Of a DNA stretch of 64,000 nt, positions 54,647-64,000 are shown piece by piece. Source of the DNA: Vespula vulgaris. Its lineage: Eukaryota > Arthropoda > Insecta > Hymenoptera > Vespidae. Where the stretch lies: contig NC_066589.1 of the NCBI RefSeq assembly GCF_905475345.1, positions 1,979,501 through 2,043,500 of the forward strand, written 5' to 3'. Under the pieces are notes generated by a model. It was not told the origin of the DNA. It did no database searches and saw nothing but the letters and a program-made list of their open reading frames with translations. The position numbers and the translations under genes are program-made. Numbering within the stretch: the first letter of the stretch is position 1; every line of letters begins with the position of its first letter.

Positions 54647-54712
54647 TTCGAGCACTGAAGGGTCTGGAGGGTACGAAGGCGAGAAGAAATGAGGTGGACG
54701 TGACACAATGAC
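54647..54712 (+). other. 5' UTR part of nAChR exon 1
   Basis: This stretch begins right after a strong 3' splice site: a long T/C tract running from about 54610 and ending in TTGCAG at 54641-54646. It runs to the start codon at 54713. It is therefore an internal 5' UTR segment joined to an upstream noncoding exon, and not the transcription start. It holds two very short upstream ORFs: 54689-54703 (M-R-W-T-stop) and 54708-54716 (M-T-stop). The stop of the second overlaps the receptor start codon. The splice-site call is directly visible; the existence of an upstream exon is inferred from it. Confidence 0.7.
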
Positions 54713-54764
54713 ATGATGAAGAGCCTGGTGGGGATCATGTGGATAGTGTTGGTGCTCATATCAG
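54713..54764 (+). CDS. nAChRalpha4: nAChR alpha4-like subunit, exon 1 (signal peptide)
   Basis: This exon encodes residues 1-17 plus the first base of codon 18 of a nicotinic acetylcholine receptor subunit, a pentameric ligand-gated cation channel of the neuronal plasma membrane. The peptide MMKSLVGIMWIVLVLIS is a short charged start followed by a hydrophobic core, which is a typical ER signal peptide. ATG 54713 was chosen because the upstream ATGs at 54689 and 54708 hit stops after 4 and 2 codons. A second in-frame ATG follows immediately at 54716, so either could be used. The exon ends TCAG with donor GTAGGT at 54765, in phase 1. Joining to exon 2 gives ISGCSGNPDAKRL, which places the probable signal cleavage just before the conserved NPDAKRLYDDLL start of insect nAChR subunits. 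Short and poorly conserved on its own, it is identified by phase and by its partner exon. Confidence 0.85.
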
Positions 54765-57700
54765 GTAGGTACTATAAATCTCGGTATTACGTATTTCGTA
54801 TGACTCAATGTAACATCGATGTCTTCCATACTGAGAAGATATCTAATATATTTTTTATATTATCAAAGAACACGTACATCTCTTCCTATCAAACACGTCC
54901 AAATCATGTATATGTATCATTTAAAATGACATAGTACGTATAGATTGGAATGAAAAAATTTTAACCCGAGCGTAAAATAAATAATAATATAAATATGTAT
55001 TTGTGTCATACGTGTAAAAATAATTCATATGTTTATCTAACTCGATAGATCTTTTTTATTTTCTTTTTTTAAGGCAGAAACGAAATAGAAGCAAGATAAA
55101 TCTTTTAAACATCCTTGCATATACTTATGCGCTCATATATTTTCTTTAGTTTTAAGTGAAATCCATGAAACAGGATAAATAAATCTATTAAGAAATTTTT
55201 TATGATTACTTGGCTGTTGTTCGAAGATTTCTCGGATTTCCTAAATTCGATGTTTAATCGACGAGGTAAGATTTAATCTGGAGTTGGTCCAATCTCTCTC
55301 TCTTTCTCTCACTCTCTCTCTCTTTCTTTTTCTAATTTTCTTAGCACGAAGATTCTATCATAATTCAAATCGATTTGAAATTCGATATCAAACTGTAGGT
55401 ATTAACGTATACATGCATATGTAGATATTAAAAATTTGAAAAGTTGAAAAAAAGAAAAAAGAGAGAGAGAGATTTATATTCATTCTTACGAATGAATGTG
55501 TTATTCTAAAAAGGAATATGCAACGAAAGATTTAAGGTCGCAGAGGGAATCAAGAAAAATATTACATACACATTTTCTATCTTATTTATTCTCTCTCCAT
55601 TTTTATTTATTTATCTATTCATTCATTCATTTCTTGTTTTTTTTTTTTATACATCTCCTTTCCATCAAAATTTCATCAACGAACCAAGATCTACTAGTTT
55701 TCTCTTAAATATCTATTTCTAAATACGAAAGTAAAATTTGTTCTTTTCTGTTAAGAAATGTCACGGGATTTGCCACATAACATCGATCTCTAAATGTCTC
55801 ATAAAGTATACTTTCAATATTTTTCCCGATATTTTCAGCTTATCAAATATATCTCGATTCGTAGAACGATTTTCTCTCTATTTTTTTTTATTTTTATTCC
55901 TTCGTAATATTAATTCTAATAAAAAATTCAGATCACTTTAATTTTCATTTTATGATCGCTTAATGATTCTTTTATCGAGACGATAAATCTTCATTGTGAA
56001 AATAAACAAATTTTTATATTACATTTTTAATACTTTCGATTATCAGAAAATATAGGAAAAGATACTTTAATTTTCTTCCTTTTCTTTTTTCTTTTAAATC
56101 ATTAATTTGACATCCTCATTGCTTTTTTCTTTCTTAAAAGAGCTCTAAGTTTTACATACATAATTCCATTTAGAAGTTCGTGCGTCAATACTTCTACGAA
56201 TTTCCCTCTCTTTACGGTTCATTAACATCGATTTCTCGAATCTCAGTTAGCTGCACGTAATTTCCAGATAATTGACCGATTACTAACGTACGATTTATCG
56301 TTTCTCCGTGCCAATCGGAATAATAAGTGGAACAAAAAGTAATGCCTTTTAACTTTTTTTGTATAAAAGCATTTACGATTAAAAAAAAACAAATAATATA
56401 CGTGACTTTTGTAAATACGATTGAACGACGATTATGGTCTGTAAACTACGAGCACCTCTGACATGGGGTAGTAGATCTTTCGACTTTCTAAAATGCCGAT
56501 TTATCCAATACTCGAACATTTTCGTTTGACCGAAGCCTCTAGGTAATACAGATATACACGGATGGTCGTTATTACACAGTTTGCGAAGCCACACATTATT
56601 CATCGACGATACTTTACGAGTTTCCTGCTACCCTTCGACCGTTTCGGCCGGGTTGTTCGATATAACCACGTTGGCAAGGTTTTTAATTTTTGAAACCTAG
56701 CCAAAAAGTAAAGCTTTGGGATCGTGGATACACGCTCGGTGTAGTTGAAACTCGTGCGGAAACTGTCGCGAGTTATCGAAAGAGGAAAAAAATATCTCGT
56801 GAAAAAAAAGAGAAACAGAGAGAGAGAGAAAGAAATAGAAAAAAATAGACAGAGAGAGAAGATGGATTCTGGTTCGTCGAAATCCAAAAGAAACGTCGGA
56901 AAAGAGAAGATATGATATCTCGTTTTCTCTGAGGTAACTTGAAACTCTGTCTCTCTCTCTCTCTCTTTCTTTCAAGCTCTTCAGCGGGTGCTCTTATCAA
57001 TCGTTTCTTCTTGCATTCCATGTATTTTCTAGCTTCCACCTACCTACAGAAAGATAGATAGATAGAAAGGGAGAAAGAGAGAGAGAGAGAGAGAGAGATA
57101 CTTCCTTGCCGTCGCTGATGTCGTTTAGGAAGTTTGAAGATTCCAGAGAAACGAGTGAATCGCTTAAATCTCGTCTCCATTAGACTCCAAGTAAAATGGC
57201 ATTTTATTCGCATTAGGGTTTTCAAATGATACTTTGAATTATCATTCTATTTGCATTGCAACGAAAGTAAGTAAAAGCATTAGATATTTTAATGGAGTGA
57301 TTTTTTTAATTTTATTTCTAATCTTCGAAACATTTTCTCTAATGTATAACAAATATGTTAGATATAATAATAAAATTCATTTGTAAAAATCATCGTCTTA
57401 ATATATTCATTATCTACATCATTGTCAGTAAGTATAGATATAACAGAGATAGTATTAGCTGCTCGTATTTTTTTAAGAATCTCCATTTATTTTTTTTTAA
57501 ATTATTTTTTCCAAAAAAATATATCAGTATTAATATCGTTAAAATAAAAATTAAACGCGTTTATTTAAATAATCAAGCAGATTCCATATTTCCAATAGAA
57601 ATATATTTATATTTCTAACGATCGATTTTAATTCATTTTTTCCAAATCAATTTATTAAGCGATCTGATAGAAAATTATATTCTTTGACAAATGCGTTAAT

Positions 57701-58479
57701 ATTTGTGATTAATTTTGAGGCTAAAACCAAAATGAAACATTAGTCCGAAGATCGAAGAAAGTTTCATTTAACGAACGATAGTGAAAAGCTAATAGTGCTC
57801 AGAATAAGATAGCAATGGGATAGGTATTTCTTAACGGAATTGAATATATCGAGAATATATTTAAATATGTTAGGAGAGGAAAGTGTAAACGTACATTTGA
57901 TCAAGGAAAACGAAAAATGGGTAAATGAGGATAAAAGTAAAAATTCAGAGAAAAAAAGAGAGAGAGAGAGAGAGATTCGTTATAAAAATGTAAAAATCAT
58001 GATTGTAGGCATAAAGTATCATCCTCTCGTTCTCTCTCTCAGAATCTTTTTAATACGCTGTTATTTCGAATTACAAAAGCGCAAAGACAAACGTATACAT
58101 TCTTTTGATCTTTTCTCTTCAACTTCTGTTCTATTCGTTCCTACTTGCTTTTTCGGTTCTAGCGAAATTAGACGTAAGGTGTAATTTTCAACATTGTTAC
58201 GCTCGAAACTCGCGTTAATGTCCCTTTGAGCGATCATTCTGATGTTCTGAAAGGCTTAAAAATTTAATTACAACTAAAAGTGAGTACGAGGTCGTACGAA
58301 AGAGTTTTATAATAACTACTTCACTTTTAGGAATCGTTGACGATTTTGTAGAAAAAAAAAAAAGAGAGAAAAATAAAAAAAGAAAATATCGTTCGTCTTT
58401 TCGTTTACCTGCATTTTTTGAACATAATGCTTTTGTTGTTTTGCATTTTGTTCTTTCTTTTGTTTGTTTTATTATTTAG
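54765..58479 (+). other. nAChR intron 1
   Basis: This 3715-bp phase-1 intron runs from GTAGGT to TTTAG. It is AT-rich with short CT and GA runs (55293-55323, 56815-56830, 56949-56967, 57076-57098, 57957-57974). I found no open stretch inside it that matches a known protein, and nothing pointing to an alternative exon. Confidence 0.85.
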
Positions 58480-58619
58480 GATGCTCAGGAAATCCAGACG
58501 CAAAGCGACTTTACGACGACCTCCTCTCGAATTACAACAAACTGGTACGTCCGGTGGTAAACGTCACGGATGCCCTCACCGTCAAGATCAAGCTCAAACT
58601 CTCGCAGCTCATCGACGTG
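58480..58619 (+). CDS. nAChRalpha4: nAChR alpha4-like subunit, exon 2 (N-terminal helix, ligand-binding domain)
   Basis: This 140-bp exon encodes residues 18-64. It starts after TATTTAG (58473-58479) and restores the split Gly-18 codon. The translation contains GNPDAKRLYDDLLSNYNKLV (residues 21-40), the hallmark N-terminal alpha helix of insect nAChR subunits, followed by RPVVNVTDALTVKIKLKLSQ (41-60) and LIDV. NVT at 45-47 is a potential N-glycosylation site. KLVRP with NVTDALTVKIKLKL fits the alpha4 group better than the recalled alpha1, alpha2 or alpha3 sequences. The exon must end after GTG at 58617-58619, because the family reads LIDV then NLKNQ. That forces the donor GTCGGT at 58620, which departs from consensus at +3 and +4. 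The donor is followed almost at once by a (TGA)n repeat. Confidence 0.95.
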
Positions 58620-58749
58620 GTCGGTTGATGATGATGATGATGATGATAATGTGTGACGATGATGATGTCATCGAGTAACTCACGTAAAGTATATCAAGAG
58701 TAAATCACATACGATCGTTAACGTCTCTTCCGTTTTGATCTTCTTTCAG
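58620..58749 (+). other. nAChR intron 2, with (TGA)n at its 5' end
   Basis: This 130-bp intron is far shorter than its neighbours. The donor is GTCGGT. A run of TGA triplets begins 6 bases later (58626-58648) and degenerates through GTGTGACGATGATGATG to about 58670. The acceptor tract is TTGATCTTCTTTCAG. Confidence 0.85.
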
Positions 58750-58794
58750 AACTTGAAGAATCAGATCATGACGACGAATCTTTGGGTCGAGCAG
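58750..58794 (+). CDS. nAChRalpha4: nAChR alpha4-like subunit, exon 3 (loop D)
   Basis: This 45-bp exon encodes residues 65-79, NLKNQIMTTNLWVEQ. The tract TTCTTTCAG precedes it and donor GTACAT follows at 58795; both boundaries are in phase 0. A 45-base exon of this kind is a conserved feature of the nAChR family. Trp-76 in LWVEQ is the loop D tryptophan, which lines the complementary face of the transmitter site in this family. It is separated from exon 2 by an intron of only 130 bp. Confidence 0.95.
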
Positions 58795-59554
58795 GTACAT
58801 ATACATGAATACATATGTATATATAATATGTGTATAATTTTATAGATTATTTTTTAATTATTTTTTTATTCATCACAATTAAACATATTATAAGCGAAAA
58901 ACATATTCGATTAAAGCATAAGAAATATATATGTATATAGGTATAACAAAAAAATAGAAGAGATACTTTCATATATGATGATATAAATAATAGAAATAAT
59001 TAAAATATGCTCGAATAAAAGTTTACATTGATTATTATAGAAAACAAATTCATTATCAGTCGTTATTAATCAGTCGTTTAATGAAATGTAAAAAGCGATA
59101 AATGTTTATTAGGCGATTAAGCCAATTTAAAAATAATGATGCTAAATAAGACAGAGACAGGGATATTGAACATTAAATAGGGGTGGTAAAGAGGGTGGCG
59201 GATAGGTTAAAAGCCATGCGGTTATCGATGGACGGGCATACATTACCGTTGATACAAACGGCAGCACACTCGCGTTCGTGCAAAGAACCGCAAGAGAAAC
59301 TTCGTCAGTGTGTACACGCTCATGTAGTTCCATGTTGCGTACAACCGCTCTTCTAGCTTCAACTCTCTGCCTCGTTGAATCCCCTTAAGATCGATCGTTT
59401 TCGTCCTAGCACAATATTCATTTGAAAACGTAACATCAAGAGAGAGAGAGAGAAAGAAAAAAGTTCTTGACATCTCTCTCGAATTAAATAATTATATTAT
59501 TCACTTAAATACTAATTAGGAGGTAACGATAATTATGTCTGATAATTATATGTA

Positions 59555-59685
<131 letters not shown>

Positions 59686-60607
59686 TTAATCAATAAAATT
59701 ATCTCTTCAACTTTACAAACTTGATACATTTTTTTAAAACACATTTTTTCACGAATCGACTTGACTTATTTATTTATTTTCTTCTTTTATTTTCCTTTTT
59801 TATAATATGTCGAATTATATCGAAGCATCTAAATATTGAAAATAATTCTTTCACTATTTAAATAATGTAATTAGTTATATAGTTGTTGTAGAAATAAAAT
59901 ATTTAACGTTCTAAATACTGTTTTTGTTGTAGAGAGAAAATAATGCTAAGATTCTTATAATTATTTTACAAGAGAAAAGAATTCGTTTTAGTTTTTTCTA
60001 ATTAAGAAAGTTAATTATATCGTTGTTTTATAGATACAACTTCTGTTTAGAGAAAAAATAGAACAATTGAGGCAAAAAGTTTAAAGTGAAAAAATAGAAC
60101 AAAAATGTTTAATTACTTTATAGAAGGAATGAAATAATTGAAATATTTTAATTTCGATTAAGGAATAATCATAAATAATATTATTCTTCTAAATTTTCAC
60201 TAAATAATCAGAAATGTTATTACAATTGTAAATGATCTTTAGAATTTAAATGATAATCCACGTAGTTGTGAAAAGTTAAAACTACTTTCAAAGTACAAGA
60301 TGTTGAATATAAATTTTAGAACCTAATCATAAACCAAAAATCAACATTTTATATTTATGTTTAAGAAGAAGTTTTCAATCATTTTTGCATAAAAATGAGA
60401 ATAATTTGAACGAACTATCCGAAATTTTTCTATTTTCATAAGCGTAACTTTTGCATCCTGGTGTAACAAGAAAGTCACGTTCCGATTCGTTAGAAAATGA
60501 AAAAGAAGAACATTTACCAGCTAAAATCTCCTTCGTTCTCGTCGGACAAACTTTGAAAACTTTAGAGAAATAATTCTAGGGGTCGGCTTATTGCCGTATA
60601 CATACAC

Positions 60608-60692
60608 ATGCATACATGCATACATGCATACATGCATACATATTATTTATTTTCTTTTTCATAATTTCGTTGTTTCGGTTTTCTTTCTTCTC

Positions 60693-60734
<42 letters not shown>

Positions 60735-60741
60735 TCTCTCT
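60608..60741. repeat. (CATGCATA)n and (CT)n in intron 3
   Basis: Four CATGCATA-type units at 60608-60641 precede a CT tract at 60694-60741. Confidence 0.9.
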
Positions 60742-60916
60742 CTTTTTTTTGAAAACGAAAGAAAAGAAAAGTTTCGTTGCACACAATGGATTGAAAATAT
60801 CCGGAAAAGCTAAATAGTCGTATGACAAAAAAGAAAACAAACCATTTTCCGCTAGTAGCAGGTCACGCGAAAGCAGATAACGCGTCGAAACATACGAAAC
60901 ATACCCAAAATAAAAA

Positions 60917-60923
<7 letters not shown>

Positions 60924-60972
<49 letters not shown>
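60924..60972. repeat. (TA)n in intron 3
   Basis: A TA run of about 48 bp, ending 170 bp before exon 4. Confidence 0.95.
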
Positions 60973-60977
<5 letters not shown>

Positions 60978-61143
60978 GTTTATACACACAATATATATCC
61001 GTGTAAAAGTATCTACATACGTGTAGATATACGTATCATGTATATTAAACGGACGTGGTTTCAACACAAAACGCAGCACGTTTTTCGTACGGCACGATTA
61101 AAGTTCTCTGTTTTTCTTCTTTACATATTTCTTTTTTTTCCAG

Positions 61144-61253
61144 TCATGGTACGATTACAAATTAAAATGGGATCCGAAGGAGTACGGTGGAGTGGAAATG
61201 TTGCATGTGCCATCCGATCATATATGGAGACCAGATATAGTTTTATACAACAA
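61144..61253 (+). CDS. nAChRalpha4: nAChR alpha4-like subunit, exon 4 (loop A)
   Basis: This 110-bp exon encodes residues 80-115 plus two bases of codon 116. It follows a T-rich tract ending CAG at 61141-61143 and is followed by a consensus donor, GTAAGT, at 61254. The translation begins SWYDYKLKWDPKEYGGVEML (80-99) and continues with HVPSDHIWRPDIVLYN (100-115). WRPDIVLYN is loop A of the agonist site, with Trp-107 and Tyr-114 at the conserved positions. VEMLHVPSDHIWRPD, with Asp-104 and Arg-108, matches the alpha4 subgroup, where the other alphas recalled have SEHIW(L/V)PD. In Drosophila and honeybee alpha4 this exon is reported to have a mutually exclusive alternative. I see only one copy here. 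Confidence 0.96.
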
Positions 61254-61357
61254 GTAAGTTCAAATATATTTGTTACTTTATTTTTTATATGATAAAAAGT
61301 ACATGCATTGTATATTTTGCATGTGATAAATAATACGTATATTATATATTTATATAT

Positions 61358-61388
<31 letters not shown>

Positions 61389-62217
61389 CAATATTTTTAT
61401 AAAAATATATATATTTAATAAAGAATACATACATCATGTTATATTATTATTACTTATACGTTTATTTATCTTTTATAATGTGAAAATTTATCTTATAATT
61501 ATTATTTACGTATATCATCTATTTTAACTATATATCAGGCATCATCTTATTTTATTTCCGGAAATATTTTCGTTATTTGCAATTTTACGGAAAAAATTTT
61601 ACGACAAAAATTTTCACACAAACATGTTTTTTTTTTTAATAAATTAATTCCTCTTATCATTCTGAATAAAAAAATAAAAAAAGTAATATTAAGAATTCGC
61701 GAGTTATTTTGAAAAAATGTCTGATGATTCACACAACTGTAACGAGTCATATTTTCTTTTTTCTTTTAAATTAAAGTTAGAAAAAATGTCAGAGGTTAAG
61801 AATTGCATGGTTTCAAGTGAACTTTGTACATATTCATGATCATACCTTTTTCGCAAGTGTACATGCGCATGCATTATTTCTTTTCGCAACTGCACATGCA
61901 CATGTATTATTGCATTTGCGAGAAAAATATAATCGTAAAATATAATCAATAATCAGATGTGCTCCTTAAAATACTTAACTTTGTCTAGAGAATTTTTTAT
62001 GTCTGAAAATATATATAGATGCTGAATAATAATAAATTTAAATAATATTATTAAAAGAAAAAAAGAAAAATGTATGTAATACAATATAACAAATATCTAA
62101 ATATTACCTTTTTTTAAAGCCATTCCATAGCGCAGCAAATATCGATAATTTCAATATACTTAATCGTGTCGATTTTGACTTAAAATATACATTTTTTTCA
62201 ATTTTTTATATTTATAG
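61254..62217 (+). other. nAChR intron 4
   Basis: This 964-bp intron splits codon 116 after its second base. It is very AT-rich, with (TA)n at 61366-61389. I found no exon-like open frame or duplicate of exon 4 in it. Confidence 0.85.
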
Positions 62218-62398
62218 CGCCGACGGTAACTTCGAGGTAACACTAGCGACGAAGGCAACGTTAAATTATACAGGGAGAGTTGAGTGGAAGCCACCGGCGA
62301 TTTACAAGTCTTCCTGCGAGATCGACGTAGAGTATTTCCCTTTCGACGAGCAGACCTGCGTTATGAAATTTGGATCGTGGACTTATGACGGCTTCCAG
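62218..62398 (+). CDS. nAChRalpha4: nAChR alpha4-like subunit, exon 5 (Cys-loop and loop B)
   Basis: This 181-bp exon encodes residues 116-176. It completes the Asn-116 codon and begins ADGNFEVTLATKATLNYTGR (117-136). It continues through VEWKPPAIYKSSC to the Cys-loop, Cys-149 to Cys-163, with exactly 13 residues between (EIDVEYFPFDEQT). That spacing is the defining signature of the Cys-loop receptor superfamily. It ends VMKFGSWTYDGFQ, where Trp-170 in SWTYDG is the loop B tryptophan that contacts the agonist's cationic nitrogen in nAChRs. NYT at 132-134 is a potential N-glycosylation site. The acceptor is TTTATAG (62211-62217) and the donor is GTAAGA at 62399, leaving a complete codon at the boundary. 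LATKATLNYTGRVEWKPP and the Cys-loop, including Val-164 after the second Cys, point to alpha4. The next exon (loop C) is outside the window. Confidence 0.97.
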
Positions 62399-63035
62399 GT
62401 AAGAGAGTGATTTGAAATGAAAATTTTACAGATTTTCTTTATCTTTTCTTTTTGCATGTTTATTCATTAAACAACCTTATCAATGAGTAGCGTTAATTCA
62501 TTCACATCGATCGCAAAACGTACATTTTAATATAGTCTATATGTAATTAATGTAAAAGTTATTGACAGAATTGAAATCATTTTTATAAAGAAAAAAAAAA
62601 GAAAAAGGAAAGAAAGAAAGAAAAAACAAGAAATATTAATACGTTCGTTACCATGAAAAAAGGACCATGAAAAAGGACCACATAGTAATAAATAAAAAAT
62701 TTTCAATAAAATAATTCAAACGGAATTACGAGAACATTTATTGTAAAAGAGTGTGCTGTTAGCCGATAGTAAACAAATTCTCTTCTCTTTTTTAATCGAA
62801 CGATATTTTATATTTTTCTATGCTGCATCCTATCACCGAGATTTTTTTTTCTCTCGCAATACGAGGATAACGAGAGCCGAATAAATACGATGAACACGTA
62901 ACAAATGGACTCTTGGACATCACGACTAGGAGAGTTATTAATCGCTTGAAAATCGATTTTACTCGTTCGCTCGTTGTTGTCATTATTCGTGACCACGAAG
63001 TAGGTGATTCTGGAATAACGATAAGTGAACAGAAA

Positions 63036-63076
<41 letters not shown>

Positions 63077-63412
63077 GAGGTTAAAGAAAGAAAGAGAAAG
63101 ATTTATTTTCTGAACGATTTCATTTTTATTATAAGCTTCGTCATCCAATTCATAAACTGCGAGTAATCATCGATTAATCGTTTCAACATATATTAAATAA
63201 ATATTACATTTCTGTATATATCGATAAATATAATCAAGATTACTATATTAATTATACAGAATAAAATTATAAATATCTCAATATTTTACAATTTACAATA
63301 AATACTCGATTAATCTACGAAAATATGTATATACGTAATAATTACTGATAACGTTATCGAAATATTTTTAATATACAAAGTGTAGAATCATTACATATCT
63401 ACAGAAAAAAAG

Positions 63413-63457
<45 letters not shown>

Positions 63458-63561
63458 GGAGAGAGAATAGCATACTATAGATAGTAAATTTGAATATTGC
63501 ATAGAACATTGGATTTAATATTACGTCGTTCTATCGTTGTTGTTCAGACACGCCATATTTA

Positions 63562-63624
<63 letters not shown>

Positions 63625-63845
63625 CATTGCATAATACTCACACCAGAGTTATATACAAGCCGGTTATGTAAAACTGGCGAGAATTTGAATATTCGAATGG
63701 TCAAGCTCCCGAGCATTCTAATATTCTCCTCTCGAGAGATGAGAGAAAGAGAGAGACGGAAGAGGCATCGAGTAACGCTGATTGATAGCTTCTCCAATGC
63801 ATATTGTATATCGTATATCAGGCTATTTCAATATCCTAGACAATT

Positions 63846-63919
<74 letters not shown>

Positions 63920-64000
63920 ACTCTCTCTCTCTCTCTCTCTTCGTTTCTCGGACGACAATCAACGAGGATGGTTTCTCCGATGTGGTTTAACCGGGAATCT
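62399..64000 (+). other. nAChR intron 5 (5' part, runs off the window)
   Basis: The intron opens with GTAAGAG and has no recognisable acceptor-exon pair for the next receptor segment before base 64000. It holds four GA/CT tracts (63040-63073, 63414-63456, 63565-63623, 63848-63939) and a small imperfect hairpin at 63687-63726. The receptor gene therefore continues to the right of the window. Confidence 0.8.
63848..63939. repeat. (CT)n microsatellite in intron 5
   Basis: A CT tract of about 90 bp with rare TTT and CA interruptions. A shorter one lies at 63565-63623. Confidence 0.95.

Noticed and set aside
58418..58678. 86-codon ORF overlapping receptor exon 2
   Set aside because: It is an out-of-frame shadow of exon 2 that runs through the acceptor and into the TGA repeat. 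The receptor frame has clear family signatures.
60822..61292. 156-codon ORF across exon 4
   Set aside because: It covers the (TA)n tract, intron sequence and an out-of-frame reading of exon 4. It ignores both splice sites.

Overview
The window looks like a nuclear segment of an insect genome, most likely a hymenopteran. The DNA is AT-rich but CpG dinucleotides are not depleted. It is packed with (GA)n, (TA)n and other microsatellites, its genes are split by GT-AG introns, and its only recognisable protein gene is an insect-type nicotinic acetylcholine receptor (nAChR) subunit. The order-level guess rests on composition and repeat style, so it is an inference. The window carries no operons, CRISPR arrays, prokaryotic genes or intact transposase genes.

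Gene content is low. (1) A tRNA-Asn(GTT) gene lies on the minus strand at 20590-20663, with intact A and B boxes and a Pol III T-run terminator. (2) From 54647 to the right edge lies the 5' half of a plus-strand nAChR subunit gene. Its closest match by recalled residues is the insect alpha4 subunit (Drosophila Dalpha4 type). Five exons can be placed to the base: exon 1 (54647-54764, 5' UTR plus signal peptide), exon 2 (58480-58619), exon 3 (58750-58794), exon 4 (61144-61253) and exon 5 (62218-62398). Spliced, they read without interruption for 176 codons. They cover the signal peptide, loops D, A and B of the transmitter site and the complete Cys-loop. Loop C with its vicinal cysteines, the four membrane helices and the C-terminus lie beyond base 64000.

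Layout. 1-20589: AT-rich noncoding DNA with microsatellites, a few GC-richer islands and short inverted-repeat elements near 18.5, 19.0 and 19.6 kb. 20590-20663: the tRNA. 20664-51600: more noncoding DNA with two related terminal-inverted-repeat (TIR) elements (21.4-22.0 and 36.8-37.2 kb), two decayed tandem duplications (29.9-30.2 and 32.0-32.4 kb) and a satellite of about six 157-bp units (48.8-49.8 kb). 51600-54646: GC-richer DNA that may hold the noncoding first exon and promoter of the receptor gene. 54647-64000: receptor exons with long repeat-filled introns.

The receptor's first exon here begins at a 3' splice site, so at least one 5' UTR exon lies upstream. Where that exon lies is not settled by the sequence. 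If it is far upstream, much of the first 54 kb could be a single large intron. I found no evidence of a novel multi-gene system. The more unusual observations are the structured repeats, the uORF arrangement at the receptor start codon, and candidate recursive splice sites.
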